From positions 1 through 55,164 of the forward strand of contig JAAOXU010000009.1 of NCBI GenBank assembly GCA_018220935.1: a stretch of 55,164 nt of DNA, written 5' to 3'. The DNA comes from Candidatus Altarchaeota archaeon. GTDB lineage: Archaea > SpSt-1190. The notes beneath the pieces were generated by a model. The model was not told the DNA's origin. It did no database searches and saw nothing but the letters and a program-made list of their open reading frames with translations. Numbering within the stretch: position 1 is the first letter of the stretch; each line of letters starts with the position of its first letter. Of this stretch, positions 38,177-47,925 are shown one piece after another. Made by a program: the position numbers and the translations under genes.

Positions 38177-39409
38177 ATGCCAAGAATAAAGGATCCATCA
38201 TTATCAAATGAAGGAAAATTAAAGACTGAGTGGGCAGCAAGTGAAATGCAAACTCTAATCAAAATTAAGGAACGATTTGAAAAGGAAAAACCTCTTCAAG
38301 GAAAAAACATTGCGTGCTGTATGCACGTGACAAGTGAAACAGCAAATCTTATGCTCACACTAAAAGCCGCAGGGGCTAAAATTGCTTTGGCAGCAAGTAA
38401 TCCACTTACAACCCAAGATAATGTGGCAGCATATCTTGTCAGTGAGGGAATAGATGTTTATGCCATTAAGGGTGATGATGTTTCAAATTATGAAAATAAT
38501 CTAAAAGCTACACTAGAAATTAGACCACATATGGTTATGGATGACGGTGGAGATTTGACTGTCATGATTCATAAAGACGCTGAATTGTTAAGCAATGTAA
38601 TTGGTGGGGCAGAAGAGACCACCACCGGCGTAATTAGACTCGAAAATATGGCAAAAGACGGAAAACTAAAGTATCCAGTAGTAGCAGTAAACGATTCACT
38701 AACTAAACAAATGTTTGATAATCGTTATGGGACTGGACAAAGTACTATTGACGGAATTTTACGCGCAACCAATATACTAATTGCAGGTAAGAATTTTGTA
38801 GTCGGTGGATATGGATGGTGTGGTAAAGGTGTTTCGCTTCGTGCTAAGGGACTTGGAGCCAGTGTAATTGTAACTGAAGTCGACCCAGTAAAAGCATTAG
38901 AAGCTGTCATGGAAGGTTTTAGAGTCATGCCCATGAATGAAGCAGCTAAAGTTGGTGATATTTTTGTAACTGTTACTGGCGGTAAGCACATAATTAATAC
39001 AAATCATATGAAGCTAATGAAAGATAAAGCAATTTTAGCAAACTCTGGACATTTTGATATAGAAATTGATGTTGAGGGTTTAAGAAAAATTGCGAGTTCA
39101 AGTCGAGATGTACGAACTCACTTAAAAGAGTATATAGTTGACAGGAAAAAGATTTACTTACTTGCTGAAGGTAGATTAGTTAATTCTAGTGCAGCTGAGG
39201 GTCATCCTGCCGCCGTTATGGACATGAGTTTTGCAGATCAAGCATTAGCGTGTGAATACATACTAAATAATGAGCTGTCTGCAGGAGTTCATAGATTACC
39301 AGAATCGGTAGATAGAGACGTTGCAGCCGCAAAACTAGAATCAATGGGTATAAGAATTGATAAGTTATCAGAAACTCAAACGGACTACGCAAACAGCTGG
39401 AGCGAGTAG
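38177..39409 (+). CDS. ahcY: Adenosylhomocysteinase
   Basis: CMHVTSETANLMLTLKAAGA, MDDGGDLT, GGAEETTTGVIRL, VVGGYGWCGKGVSLRAKGLGASVIVTEVDPV. Confidence 0.95.
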   Translation: MPRIKDPSLSNEGKLKTEWAASEMQTLIKIKERFEKEKPLQGKNIACCMHVTSETANLMLTLKAAGAKIALAASNPLTTQDNVAAYLVSEGIDVYAIKGDDVSNYENNLKATLEIRPHMVMDDGGDLTVMIHKDAELLSNVIGGAEETTTGVIRLENMAKDGKLKYPVVAVNDSLTKQMFDNRYGTGQSTIDGILRATNILIAGKNFVVGGYGWCGKGVSLRAKGLGASVIVTEVDPVKALEAVMEGFRVMPMNEAAKVGDIFVTVTGGKHIINTNHMKLMKDKAILANSGHFDIEIDVEGLRKIASSSRDVRTHLKEYIVDRKKIYLLAEGRLVNSSAAEGHPAAVMDMSFADQALACEYILNNELSAGVHRLPESVDRDVAAAKLESMGIRIDKLSETQTDYANSWSE

Positions 39410-39464
39410 ATAGCTATCGGATAGTTACCATAGGGCTTTTTTAAGAGAGGCAACTAAATATTTT

Positions 39465-40220
39465 GTGAGAACAATAGCCATAACTGCCGGGAAAGGTGGA
39501 GTTGGTAAGACCACATTAGCTTCAAATCTGTCAATATCACTCAATAAAATGGGTTTTAAAACGTGTGTATTAGATGCTAATTTTACAGCACCAGATTTGG
39601 GAACGCATTTTGGGATAAATGCAGATACAACACTCTGGGATGTACTCGAGGGTAAAGAACCCATCGAACATGCAATTTATGGACATGACTGTGGACTTCA
39701 TATTATTCCAGGTAGTACTGGTGTTGAAAATTTCAAACAAGGTACTTACAAGAAATTAAAACGAAAAATTCGAACACTAAAATATGATTTTTTAATTTTA
39801 GATACTCCACCCGGACTAGGAGATGATGCAATCTCAGCATTAGGTCCAGCTAAGGAAATTTTAGTGGTCGCAAATCCAGAATGGACTAGTCTTAGTAATG
39901 CATATCGAGTCTATAAAACAGCTCAAAAGATGAAAAAGAATGTACTGGGGATAATTTTAAACCGACATTTGGCTCATGAATACGAACCAGACTCTGGTAC
40001 TATTGAAAAGTTTACAGGACTAAAGGTTTTAGGAGAAATACCTGAGGATGTATCTGTTAGACGAAGCATTGCAGTGCAAAATCCAGTTGCACTCTCATAT
40101 CCAGATTCAGAAGCAACTCTAGAAATTGAGAAAATTGCCGCGAGAATTGGCGGAATTGACTATAAGAGAAGATTAAGTGTAGTTCATAGATTCTTAAACT
40201 TTTTTGGACTTTTTGCCTAA
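39465..40220 (+). CDS. MinD/ParA-family ATPase
   Basis: GTG start; deviant Walker A AGKGGVGKTT; LILDTPPGLGDDAISAL. Confidence 0.9.
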   Translation: MRTIAITAGKGGVGKTTLASNLSISLNKMGFKTCVLDANFTAPDLGTHFGINADTTLWDVLEGKEPIEHAIYGHDCGLHIIPGSTGVENFKQGTYKKLKRKIRTLKYDFLILDTPPGLGDDAISALGPAKEILVVANPEWTSLSNAYRVYKTAQKMKKNVLGIILNRHLAHEYEPDSGTIEKFTGLKVLGEIPEDVSVRRSIAVQNPVALSYPDSEATLEIEKIAARIGGIDYKRRLSVVHRFLNFFGLFA

Positions 40221-40222
40221 AA

Positions 40223-40477
40223 CTAAAGTTTTAAAGCATTTTGAACCGATTTTGAAAGTTTTACAATATCTTTAGCCACTTTATCAAGTGAAGCTTTTGG
40301 ATTTTTTGCTACTACTTTTACTGTTGGCTTACCAATTAAAGGATGATCAACCCTATAACCTGCTTCAGCCTTATGAAGCCAAGAAAGCTCCTTTACTAAA
40401 TTAGCTAAAGTATGATCCTCACTAACTAACTGAAACTCCCAAACGCCGTCTTTTTTACTGAGCTTCTTTATTTCCAT
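40223..40477 (-). CDS. DNA-directed RNA polymerase subunit L (Rpo11)
   Basis: EFQLVSEDHTLANLVKELSWLHKAEAGYRVDHPLIGKPTVKV; Rpo11/RpoL signature. Confidence 0.9.
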   Translation of the reverse strand: MEIKKLSKKDGVWEFQLVSEDHTLANLVKELSWLHKAEAGYRVDHPLIGKPTVKVVAKNPKASLDKVAKDIVKLSKSVQNALKL

Positions 40478-40546
40478 AACTTGGTCAAAAAGAATGGTTT
40501 TTAACACTATGCCTAAAACTAATAAACTTGCAAAGTTAGTTTTAGC

Positions 40547-41086
40547 ATGGGTCTAGCAGCAAAAAAAACCTCAATTCATGATGTTTTCATAGGTTTTAAA
40601 GAGGAACCAGAACAAAAGTTAATTTTGGATGGAAAAAACGTAACACATATACGTGTTATGGGTAGAGTCGTTGCTAAATTTTTAAATGAAGACGAGACTT
40701 TTGGAAGTATTACAATTGATGATGAGACCTCAACCATTAGGGCTAAGTTTTTTGCATCAAACATTACAGACTTGAATAAAATTAAATTGGGAGACTTGGT
40801 TGAGGTTATGGGACGCGTGAAAAAATATCAAGATGAAGTTCATATGATTACAGACTCTTTATCAATTTTTGAGAACATGAATTTTGAACTTTTAAGAAAA
40901 TTAGAATTAATTAGTAAGAATGAAGGTTTAGAGAAAAAAGTAATTTTATCCATTAAAACTGGACTAATCAAAAGAGAAGAGCTAATTAAAGAATTTGGGG
41001 ACACTGCGATCAAAACCATTGCAACTCTTATGGATAGGGGCGATATTTATGAATCAAATCCTGGTAGTTATTCTGTTGTCGAGTAA
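40547..41086 (+). CDS. OB-fold nucleic-acid-binding protein (RPA2-like)
   Basis: VTHIRVMGRVVAKFLNEDETFGSITIDDETSTIRAKFFA...LGDLVEVMGRVKKYQDEVHM plus winged-helix-like C-terminus. Confidence 0.7.
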   Translation: MGLAAKKTSIHDVFIGFKEEPEQKLILDGKNVTHIRVMGRVVAKFLNEDETFGSITIDDETSTIRAKFFASNITDLNKIKLGDLVEVMGRVKKYQDEVHMITDSLSIFENMNFELLRKLELISKNEGLEKKVILSIKTGLIKREELIKEFGDTAIKTIATLMDRGDIYESNPGSYSVVE

Positions 41087-41138
41087 AATTTCGCTTTGTG
41101 GGAAATATGCTTATTAGTTACCATAAGTCAATCAAGTT

Positions 41139-43922
41139 ATGAAGTGGAAAGAGTATGAACCCAGATGGCAAAAGAAATGGGACGAGAATCAAGTCTTTGT
41201 GCCAAAAGCAGGGGGTAAAAAATTCTTCTTAACTATTCCTTATCCATATACGAGTGGCGCATTACATATTGGCCACGGTAGAACTTATACTTTAGGGGAC
41301 ATAATTGCAAGGTTTAAGCGACATCAGGGGTATAATGTCTTGTTTCCAATGGCTTTTCATATATCTGGCTCCCCAATTTTAAGTATAAGTGACAAGATAT
41401 CTCGCGAAGATTCAAAAACTGTAAATCTCTTTCTTGAATATTTGAGGATTTATGAGACTGAAGAAAAGTCATATGAGATTATCAAAGAGTTTGTAGATCC
41501 AAAAAAGGTTGCAACTTATTTTGCAGAAAAAATTGTTTCAGACTTCAAATCAATTGGGTACAGCATTGACTGGACTCGTGTGTTTAATACGGGCGAGGAA
41601 AAATACAATAAGTTTGTAGAGTGGCAATATCAAAAACTAAATGAGAAAGGAGTACTTGTAAAAGGAAAACACCCAATTTTATGGAGTTTAGAAGAGAATC
41701 AACCCGTTGGAGAAGATGATATTGCTGACGGTGATACCGACAAAGTTACAATTACTGATTTTAATATGATTAAATTTGATTTTGAAGGTGCTGTGTTAGT
41801 TGCAGCAACCCTTCGTCCCGAAACCATATATGGTGCAACCAATCTTTGGGTTCACCCTGAAGGAATTTATGTTCGAATTAGAATGGACGGTGAGACTTGG
41901 TTAGTCAGTAGAGAAGCTGCTAACAAACTAAAAGTTCAAGGACACGATGTTGATGTTGGAAAAGATTTTAGGGGTAGAGAAATTGTGGGAAGATTTGCAA
42001 AAAATCCAATTAGTGGAGAAAAGATGCCAATTTTACCTGCAAGTTTTGTAGATTTAGATGAAGGAACGGGAGTAGTATATTCAGTACCAGCCCATTCCCC
42101 ATATGATTGGCAAGCCTTAGTTGACCTAAAAAATGACGTGAGACTTGGAAAATTAGTGGATTTAGACAACGTACCCGTAGTAATTGATGTTCCAGGATAC
42201 ACAATCCTTGCTAAAGAATTAAACGAGACTAATCGAATAAAGGATCAAAAAGATGGGAGATTAATTGAGGTCACTAAGGAAGCTTACAAGACCGAATTTT
42301 ATTCAGGTCTTATGAATGCAAAGTGCGGTGAATTCAAAGGACTTCGCGTTAGTGAGGCTAAAGACAAAGTGAAAGACAAATTATTCAAAGACGGTATTGC
42401 CAAACTTTTGTATGAAACTAGTAGAAAAGCCATAACTCGAAGTAAAAATAAGGTTGTAGTTTCAGTTATTGACGACCAGTGGTTTATTGATTATAGTAAT
42501 CCGCAGTGGAAAAAAACCACCAATAAATGGATTAATAAAATGAAAATTATTCCAGAAAAATACAAAAAAAGCTTTTTAGATACTGTTGAATGGCTTGATA
42601 AAAGACCATGTGCAAGACGACGTGGTCTTGGAACTAAGTTTCCACTTGACCCTGAATGGGTAATTGAACCTTTGTCAGACAGTACTCTTTACACAGCATT
42701 TTACACAGTATCAAAGCACTTGAATAGTATCTCAACAGACAAGATGAAACCAGAACTTTTTGATTTTGTATTTTTAGGTAGAGGAACACCAAATGAAATA
42801 TCAAAATTAACCAAAATAAATAAAAATAAATTAAGTGAAATGCGAGATGAATTTTTAGCCTGGTATCCTAATGACTTGCGTCATACAGCTCCAGCACACA
42901 TCAGTAATCACTTGACATTTTTCTTGATGCATCACATTATGATTTTTGATAAACCACATTGGCCTCAATCAATTAGTCTAAATGAGATGTTGATTAGAGA
43001 AGGTTTTAAGATGAGTAAAAGCAAGGGTAACATTATCCCCTTAGCTAAGGTGGCAGAAAAATATGGCTCAGATCTTTACAGACTCTATGTTGCATCTTCA
43101 GCCGATCTTGATGCAGTAATTGATTGGAGAGAACGAGATGTTCAAGCAGCCAGCGGCAAATTAAATAAATTTATAGAATTAATTAGTAGTGCATCTAAGG
43201 CAGAAGACGGTGAAATTGGATTAGTTGATGAATGGTTTATTTCAAAATTTAGATTATATTTAAGTGAAGCCACAAAACAAATGGAATCTTTAAAGTTTAG
43301 GGACGCCGTAGTGAACTTAATGTTTAAGCTATTAAATGATTATAAGTGGCTTGAGAAACGAAGCAAAAACCCACTCTCAACCATTAAACATATTGCAAGA
43401 GATTGGGTCGTCTCACTTGCACCAATAATACCACACACTGCAGAAGAGTGTTTTAGTTATCTTGGAATAAATGAATTTGCTTCACTCGCGACTTGGCCAG
43501 ATCTAAAACAAAAAGTGAATAAGCAAGCAGTAATTAATGAGGATTTCGTTTTGAGTATTGTTAGTCAAATTAGAGATGTTGAAAAAATTTCAGGTAAAAA
43601 ACCAAAAGTAGTTTATATCTACACTGCTGAACCTTGGAAAAATGATGCATTAAAAATAGTCCTAAAAGAAAAGGAAAGATCCATGGGAAAAATTAGTAGT
43701 TTTGATGATAAAACTAAAGCAGCTAAAGTTATTCAAAGTTTGATTAAAGGAAGAGTTTGGGAAAAATATAGCAAACCATTAGACGAGGAGACCATAATAA
43801 CAGAGGCTACTAGTGCACTTGAAAATGAATTAGGTGTAAAACTAAAGATTAATTCAAGTAAAGATCCTTTAGGTAAAAAAGTGAAGGCCATGCCGTTTAG
43901 ACCCGCAATATATTTGGAGTGA
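41139..43922 (+). CDS. leuS: Leucyl-tRNA synthetase (archaeal type)
   Basis: PYPYTSGALHIGHGRTYTLGDIIARF, editing domain LRPETIYGATNLWV, KMSKSKGN. Confidence 0.96.
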   Translation: MKWKEYEPRWQKKWDENQVFVPKAGGKKFFLTIPYPYTSGALHIGHGRTYTLGDIIARFKRHQGYNVLFPMAFHISGSPILSISDKISREDSKTVNLFLEYLRIYETEEKSYEIIKEFVDPKKVATYFAEKIVSDFKSIGYSIDWTRVFNTGEEKYNKFVEWQYQKLNEKGVLVKGKHPILWSLEENQPVGEDDIADGDTDKVTITDFNMIKFDFEGAVLVAATLRPETIYGATNLWVHPEGIYVRIRMDGETWLVSREAANKLKVQGHDVDVGKDFRGREIVGRFAKNPISGEKMPILPASFVDLDEGTGVVYSVPAHSPYDWQALVDLKNDVRLGKLVDLDNVPVVIDVPGYTILAKELNETNRIKDQKDGRLIEVTKEAYKTEFYSGLMNAKCGEFKGLRVSEAKDKVKDKLFKDGIAKLLYETSRKAITRSKNKVVVSVIDDQWFIDYSNPQWKKTTNKWINKMKIIPEKYKKSFLDTVEWLDKRPCARRRGLGTKFPLDPEWVIEPLSDSTLYTAFYTVSKHLNSISTDKMKPELFDFVFLGRGTPNEISKLTKINKNKLSEMRDEFLAWYPNDLRHTAPAHISNHLTFFLMHHIMIFDKPHWPQSISLNEMLIREGFKMSKSKGNIIPLAKVAEKYGSDLYRLYVASSADLDAVIDWRERDVQAASGKLNKFIELISSASKAEDGEIGLVDEWFISKFRLYLSEATKQMESLKFRDAVVNLMFKLLNDYKWLEKRSKNPLSTIKHIARDWVVSLAPIIPHTAEECFSYLGINEFASLATWPDLKQKVNKQAVINEDFVLSIVSQIRDVEKISGKKPKVVYIYTAEPWKNDALKIVLKEKERSMGKISSFDDKTKAAKVIQSLIKGRVWEKYSKPLDEETIITEATSALENELGVKLKINSSKDPLGKKVKAMPFRPAIYLE

Positions 43923-43928
43923 CACAAA

Positions 43929-44561
43929 GTGAAAGCAGTTATTTTTGATATGGATGGTGTATTAGCTGATACACAAAAACTTCATGCAAAAATTGAGAGT
44001 GAAATTTTTAGGGAACTTGGAATTGATATCTCGCCCAGTGAAATGACAAGACGATTTGCCGGACTTAGTTTTAAATTACAAATAAATACAATTTTAAAAG
44101 AACACGGTAAATCAGCAGACATTGATGAGATTGATTTAGAAAAATATGAAAAATACATTAAAGCACTAGAGCAAGGAATTGAAGGTGTTAGAGGTGCTAG
44201 ACCCTTAGTTGAATGGTTATATGAGAAAAAAGTACCAATGGCTATTGCAACTTCAAACAAAAGAAAAGCGGCACAAATTGTAGTAAAAGAATTGGGTCTA
44301 AATAATTACATAAAAGTTTTAGTAACTAGTGAAGATATTAGTTTAGGTAAACCATCACCAGACATATTCTTAGAAGCAGCAAAAAGAATTAATATAAATC
44401 CAAAAGATTGCATCGTAATTGAAGACGGAGAAAGTGGACTAATTGGTGCAAAAAAAGCAGGGATGAAAACTCTCGGATATAATACAGATGTCAAAAATAA
44501 AGGAGATTATTCTGCACTCACTATGGATGAAGTAAAAGGAATCTTAAAAAAAATATTTTAA
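43929..44561 (+). CDS. HAD phosphatase (canonical motif I)
   Basis: GTG start; VIFDMDGVLADTQ, IATSNKRK, GKPSPDIFLEAAKR, VIEDGESGLIGAKKAGM. Confidence 0.88.
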   Translation: MKAVIFDMDGVLADTQKLHAKIESEIFRELGIDISPSEMTRRFAGLSFKLQINTILKEHGKSADIDEIDLEKYEKYIKALEQGIEGVRGARPLVEWLYEKKVPMAIATSNKRKAAQIVVKELGLNNYIKVLVTSEDISLGKPSPDIFLEAAKRININPKDCIVIEDGESGLIGAKKAGMKTLGYNTDVKNKGDYSALTMDEVKGILKKIF

Positions 44562-45976
44562 GTCATCTTCAAATCTTTTAGTAAGCCTTCTTTAATATTC
44601 ACAACTTTTATGAATTCTGCCTTCTCCCATAATTCACTAATACTTTTTGAACCAGAATAACTCATACCACTGCGAAGTCCACCAATAAGTTGAATTAAAA
44701 TTTCTTTTAGGTCTCCTCGATATGGGACCATAGCTTCAATTCCTTCAGCAGCAAAATCCGTCAAATCAGATTCAAGTTCACTCCCTTCCCTAATCCTTTT
44801 ATTTATGTTAGTACCGACTGAAGCCATGCCACTATACACTTTGTATTTTTTACCATTTCGTATAACAGACGTTCCCGGACTCTCCTTTGTACCAGCAAAA
44901 AGTCCACCAACCATAACTGTATTTGCACCAGCCGCAAATGCTTTTATTATTTCACCTGAACTTTTAATTCCACCATCTGAAATAATTGGTATATCTTCTT
45001 TTCTTGCCGCCTTAGCAGCCTCCATAATAGCAGTTACTTGTGGAACACCGGCACCAGCAACAACACGCGTAGTACAAATTGACCCACTACCAATCCCAAT
45101 TTTAACACAATCTGCACCCGCATTAATTAGGTCTTTAGTACCTTCATCAGTTGCAACATTTCCTGCAACAAGTTGGAGTTTATCTCCAAATTCACCCCTC
45201 AGTTCTTTTATTGCATTAATTGACATCTCAGTATGGCCATGTGCCACATCAACACAAATTACATCAACCCCCGCATCAAGGAGTGCTGAAGTTCGCCTCA
45301 TATGGTCTTTTACACCAACTGAAGCACCAACCAGTAATTGTCCCTTAGTGTCTTTAGTTGCATTTGGGTGATTTTGAGCACTAAGTAAATCTTTTATTAT
45401 CACGAGACCTTTCACAACCCCATTCTCATCAACTAAAGGAATTTTTTCAACTTTGAATTTTTTCCAGATAGTCTTTAGTTCACTAAGACTAGCATCCGGA
45501 CGCGCAGTAATAAGTTCGTTTTTTGGAGTCATTGCGTCTTCAACAAAGTCATGTAAATTTGCAAAGATTAAATCTCGTTTAGTAATAATGCCACTAAGCT
45601 CTTCTGAATTTTTAACAAGAAGTCCCCCAACACCAAGGCGATCCATTAGATCTTTTGCCTCACCCACTGTAGAGGTTTTTTTGATAAAGTAAGGATTCTC
45701 AACTACAAGATTCTCGGATCGTTTTACAGCCATGACTTCATTAACTTCATCTTCAGTAGTCATGAATCTGTGAATAAAACCAATACCACCATTTCTAGCC
45801 ATTTCAATAGCCATTTTACTCTCAGTCACATTCATCATGTTTGACGAGATGAGTGGAACTTTGAGTTTTATCTTGTTTGTTAGTTCACTAGAAATTTTAA
45901 TATCCCGCCTAGAATTTAAGGGGAATTTTTTTGGTACAAGAAGTACATCATCAAACCCATATGCTTCCTTTATCAT
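44558..45976 (-). CDS. guaB: IMP dehydrogenase
   Basis: YGFDDVLLVPKK, two CBS domains, VKIGIGSGSICTTRVVAGAGVPQ catalytic Cys loop. Confidence 0.96.
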   Translation of the reverse strand: MIKEAYGFDDVLLVPKKFPLNSRRDIKISSELTNKIKLKVPLISSNMMNVTESKMAIEMARNGGIGFIHRFMTTEDEVNEVMAVKRSENLVVENPYFIKKTSTVGEAKDLMDRLGVGGLLVKNSEELSGIITKRDLIFANLHDFVEDAMTPKNELITARPDASLSELKTIWKKFKVEKIPLVDENGVVKGLVIIKDLLSAQNHPNATKDTKGQLLVGASVGVKDHMRRTSALLDAGVDVICVDVAHGHTEMSINAIKELRGEFGDKLQLVAGNVATDEGTKDLINAGADCVKIGIGSGSICTTRVVAGAGVPQVTAIMEAAKAARKEDIPIISDGGIKSSGEIIKAFAAGANTVMVGGLFAGTKESPGTSVIRNGKKYKVYSGMASVGTNINKRIREGSELESDLTDFAAEGIEAMVPYRGDLKEILIQLIGGLRSGMSYSGSKSISELWEKAEFIKVVNIKEGLLKDLKMT

Positions 45977-46012
45977 ATAATAATACGTCTTGATAATAAA
46001 AAAGTAGTGGTT

Positions 46013-46933
46013 TTAGATCACCACCAATTCACCAGGCACACGTCTAAAGGGTTGGATGTCACCTACGTGTTTTGCACCCACAAGAAATCTAGTTAGTCTC
46101 TCAACACCAAAACCGGCCCCAGCAGTTGGAACAAACCCAGCCCTTGCATACTTGAGGTACGGTTCATAGTCTTTTAGAGAAAATCCATCTCGCTTTATTC
46201 TCATAAGAATTCGTTCTAGCTTAAACTCTCTTTCAGCACCACTAAGTGCTTCACCATACCCTTCAGGATAAACTAAGTCATAGTTTTTGTAAAACCCAGG
46301 TCTGTCTTCGTCTTCAGCATCATAAAATTCACGTTTATGACTAATAGTCCAAAAGGGATCTTGTAAGTCCTTACTTGCAAGAGATTCCCATTCTTTTCCA
46401 TATTTGTCATGAAGTTGTGTCGTTGTAAATTTCTTAAAAGGTCCAGGTACTTTTAGTTCGCGACCCCAAGTCGCAAGTTCATCTGGGCATTCTTTTATTA
46501 CGTGTTTTATGGTGTGACGCAAGATATCCTCAGTTAGGCTAAAAACATCATCCATCGTACCATGAGCAATTTCATAATCAACTTGACTAAATTCAAAAAG
46601 ATGGCGTCCAGACTTTTTTCTGTGCGCACTCTCAAGTCTCACGTTAGGAGATACAATGTAAAATTTGTCAATTCCACGTGTTGCTAATATTTGCTTATGC
46701 AGTACCATACTTTGAGTAAGCACAAGACTTTGTCCAAAGTACTCAATACTCGGAGTTTTGATTACTGAACTACCGGGATCTGGCCCTAAGGGGTCGGTGG
46801 TTGTACTAAGCACTATTGGCATAAGTTCAATAAAACCTTTTTTTCTAAAGCCAGAGTGTATGGCTTCAAGTGCTTTACTTTGGACTCTCAGTGCTCCAAC
46901 CAGTTTTTTGCTATCCATAATTATACTTGACAA
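46013..46933 (-). CDS. Archaeal asparagine synthetase A-like, AsnRS catalytic-core paralogue
   Basis: 306 aa class II aaRS core (FYIVSPNVRLESAHRKKSGRHLFEFSQVDYEIA; GAGFGVERLTRFLVG...RVPGEL) lacking an N-terminal OB anticodon-binding domain. Confidence 0.75.
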   Translation of the reverse strand: MSSIIMDSKKLVGALRVQSKALEAIHSGFRKKGFIELMPIVLSTTTDPLGPDPGSSVIKTPSIEYFGQSLVLTQSMVLHKQILATRGIDKFYIVSPNVRLESAHRKKSGRHLFEFSQVDYEIAHGTMDDVFSLTEDILRHTIKHVIKECPDELATWGRELKVPGPFKKFTTTQLHDKYGKEWESLASKDLQDPFWTISHKREFYDAEDEDRPGFYKNYDLVYPEGYGEALSGAEREFKLERILMRIKRDGFSLKDYEPYLKYARAGFVPTAGAGFGVERLTRFLVGAKHVGDIQPFRRVPGELVVI

Positions 46934-47051
46934 AAATTTCTTAAGACTTTAGTGCAAAAATTATGGAAAAAATCACCAAATTTCAAAGTATTTTTATAAA
47001 AAATGGAAAGATAGTCCAAAAATATAAAAGTTAATGAAATAATCTAATTAT

Positions 47052-47507
47052 ATGGATGATAAGGATAAAAAAATAATTATAGCACTAAAAAAAGAAGGGA
47101 GGGCACGTCTTAGTAAGATTTCACGAGAGATTGAGCTCCCACCAACTACTACATTTAATCGCATCAAAAAACTCGAGAAAGAAAAGATAATTTTTCCAAC
47201 CATAAAACTTGATACAAAAAAATTAGGATACGGTGTTGAGTTTTTTAGTTTGATTAGTCTTGACACTGCTAAAGGAGATGTAGATCAAGAAGTAATAGCA
47301 AAGCAACTTGTAAAAATTCCAGGCATACTTGGAGCTTGGATAGTTACGGGGAGTGTTGATATTATTGCAAGGATTGTGGTTAAAGACATAGACGAGTTGA
47401 GTAACATTATTCTAAAAAAACTTAGAGAAATTAAAGGTGTGACTTCAACTGAAACTTTAGTCGTTATGAAAAAAGAAGAGGGTAACGAAATTAAGTTATT
47501 GGGTTAG
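47052..47507 (+). CDS. Lrp/AsnC-family transcriptional regulator
   Basis: HTH DDKDKKIIIALKKEGRARLSKISREIELPPTTTFNRIKKLEKEKII plus AsnC/RAM domain ILGAWIVTGSVDIIARIVVKDIDEL. Confidence 0.88.
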   Translation: MDDKDKKIIIALKKEGRARLSKISREIELPPTTTFNRIKKLEKEKIIFPTIKLDTKKLGYGVEFFSLISLDTAKGDVDQEVIAKQLVKIPGILGAWIVTGSVDIIARIVVKDIDELSNIILKKLREIKGVTSTETLVVMKKEEGNEIKLLG

Positions 47508-47520
47508 TTTCATAAAATAT

Positions 47521-47660
47521 GAGAGGGAGGGCGCCTCCGCTGGTACGGAGGCAGCCATGGGTGTCCGGCAAAGACCATAAGGTAAACCTTAAGGTTGGCC
47601 ATGGGATAGGCCTTAATTATGAACCCCATCTACACATGGTTTCCCTATATGTGTGGGGTC
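47521..47660. ncRNA. Putative structured GC-rich RNA/DNA element
   Basis: GGCGCCTCCG-CTGGTA-CGGAGGC(A)GCC hairpin (47530-47556), palindrome AACCTTAAGGTT (47585-47596), hairpin ACCCC..ACACAT-...-ATGTGTGGGGT (47623-47659); 65% GC over the first 60 nt by manual count. Confidence 0.4.
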
Positions 47661-47688
47661 TCGTTTGATCCACATTTTCGAGGCCGTC

Positions 47689-47832
47689 TTAACTGAATAT
47701 TGCTAGCTTCACCTGGATGGTGGGCTGTATGTTGAACACTGTATTACAGTTTGGACATTGGTAGTAGGTGATCCGACCCAGATCCCCATCATCGAGCCAC
47801 GTTCTCTTGCAGTCGGGACATTGGATGTCCAT
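47689..47832 (-). CDS. 47-aa zinc-ribbon protein (absent from the supplied ORF track)
   Basis: ATG...TAA on minus strand: MDIQCPDCKRTWLDDGDLGRITYYQCPNCNTVFNIQPTIQVKLAIFS; paired CPDC/CPNC knuckles. Confidence 0.7.
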   Translation of the reverse strand: MDIQCPDCKRTWLDDGDLGRITYYQCPNCNTVFNIQPTIQVKLAIFS

Positions 47833-47925
47833 TGCGGGTCAATAATAACATTATTTTGAAAACAGTTATGCCATAAGGGAAAGATGCCAGTGTTGCCAAT
47901 TTAAAGCCATATAAGTAAAATTGAC

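Noticed and set aside
41139-43922. Possible intein or split gene in leuS
   Set aside because: ORF is continuous with all LeuRS motifs in order and no splicing motifs.
44805-45371. 188-aa plus-strand ORF
   Set aside because: Fully antisense to guaB; low-complexity composition typical of shadow ORFs.
47521-47660. Possible SRP RNA, RNase P RNA or 5S rRNA
   Set aside because: No SRP helix 8 (GGAAGG...AGCAGCC), no RNase P GAGGAAAGUC, no 5S core motif seen on either strand.
47519-47668. 49-aa plus-strand ORF (MRGRAPPLVRRQPWVSGKDHK...) in the GC-rich island
   Set aside because: Spans the strong hairpins and has no recognisable domain; more likely a structured element than a protein, though not excluded.
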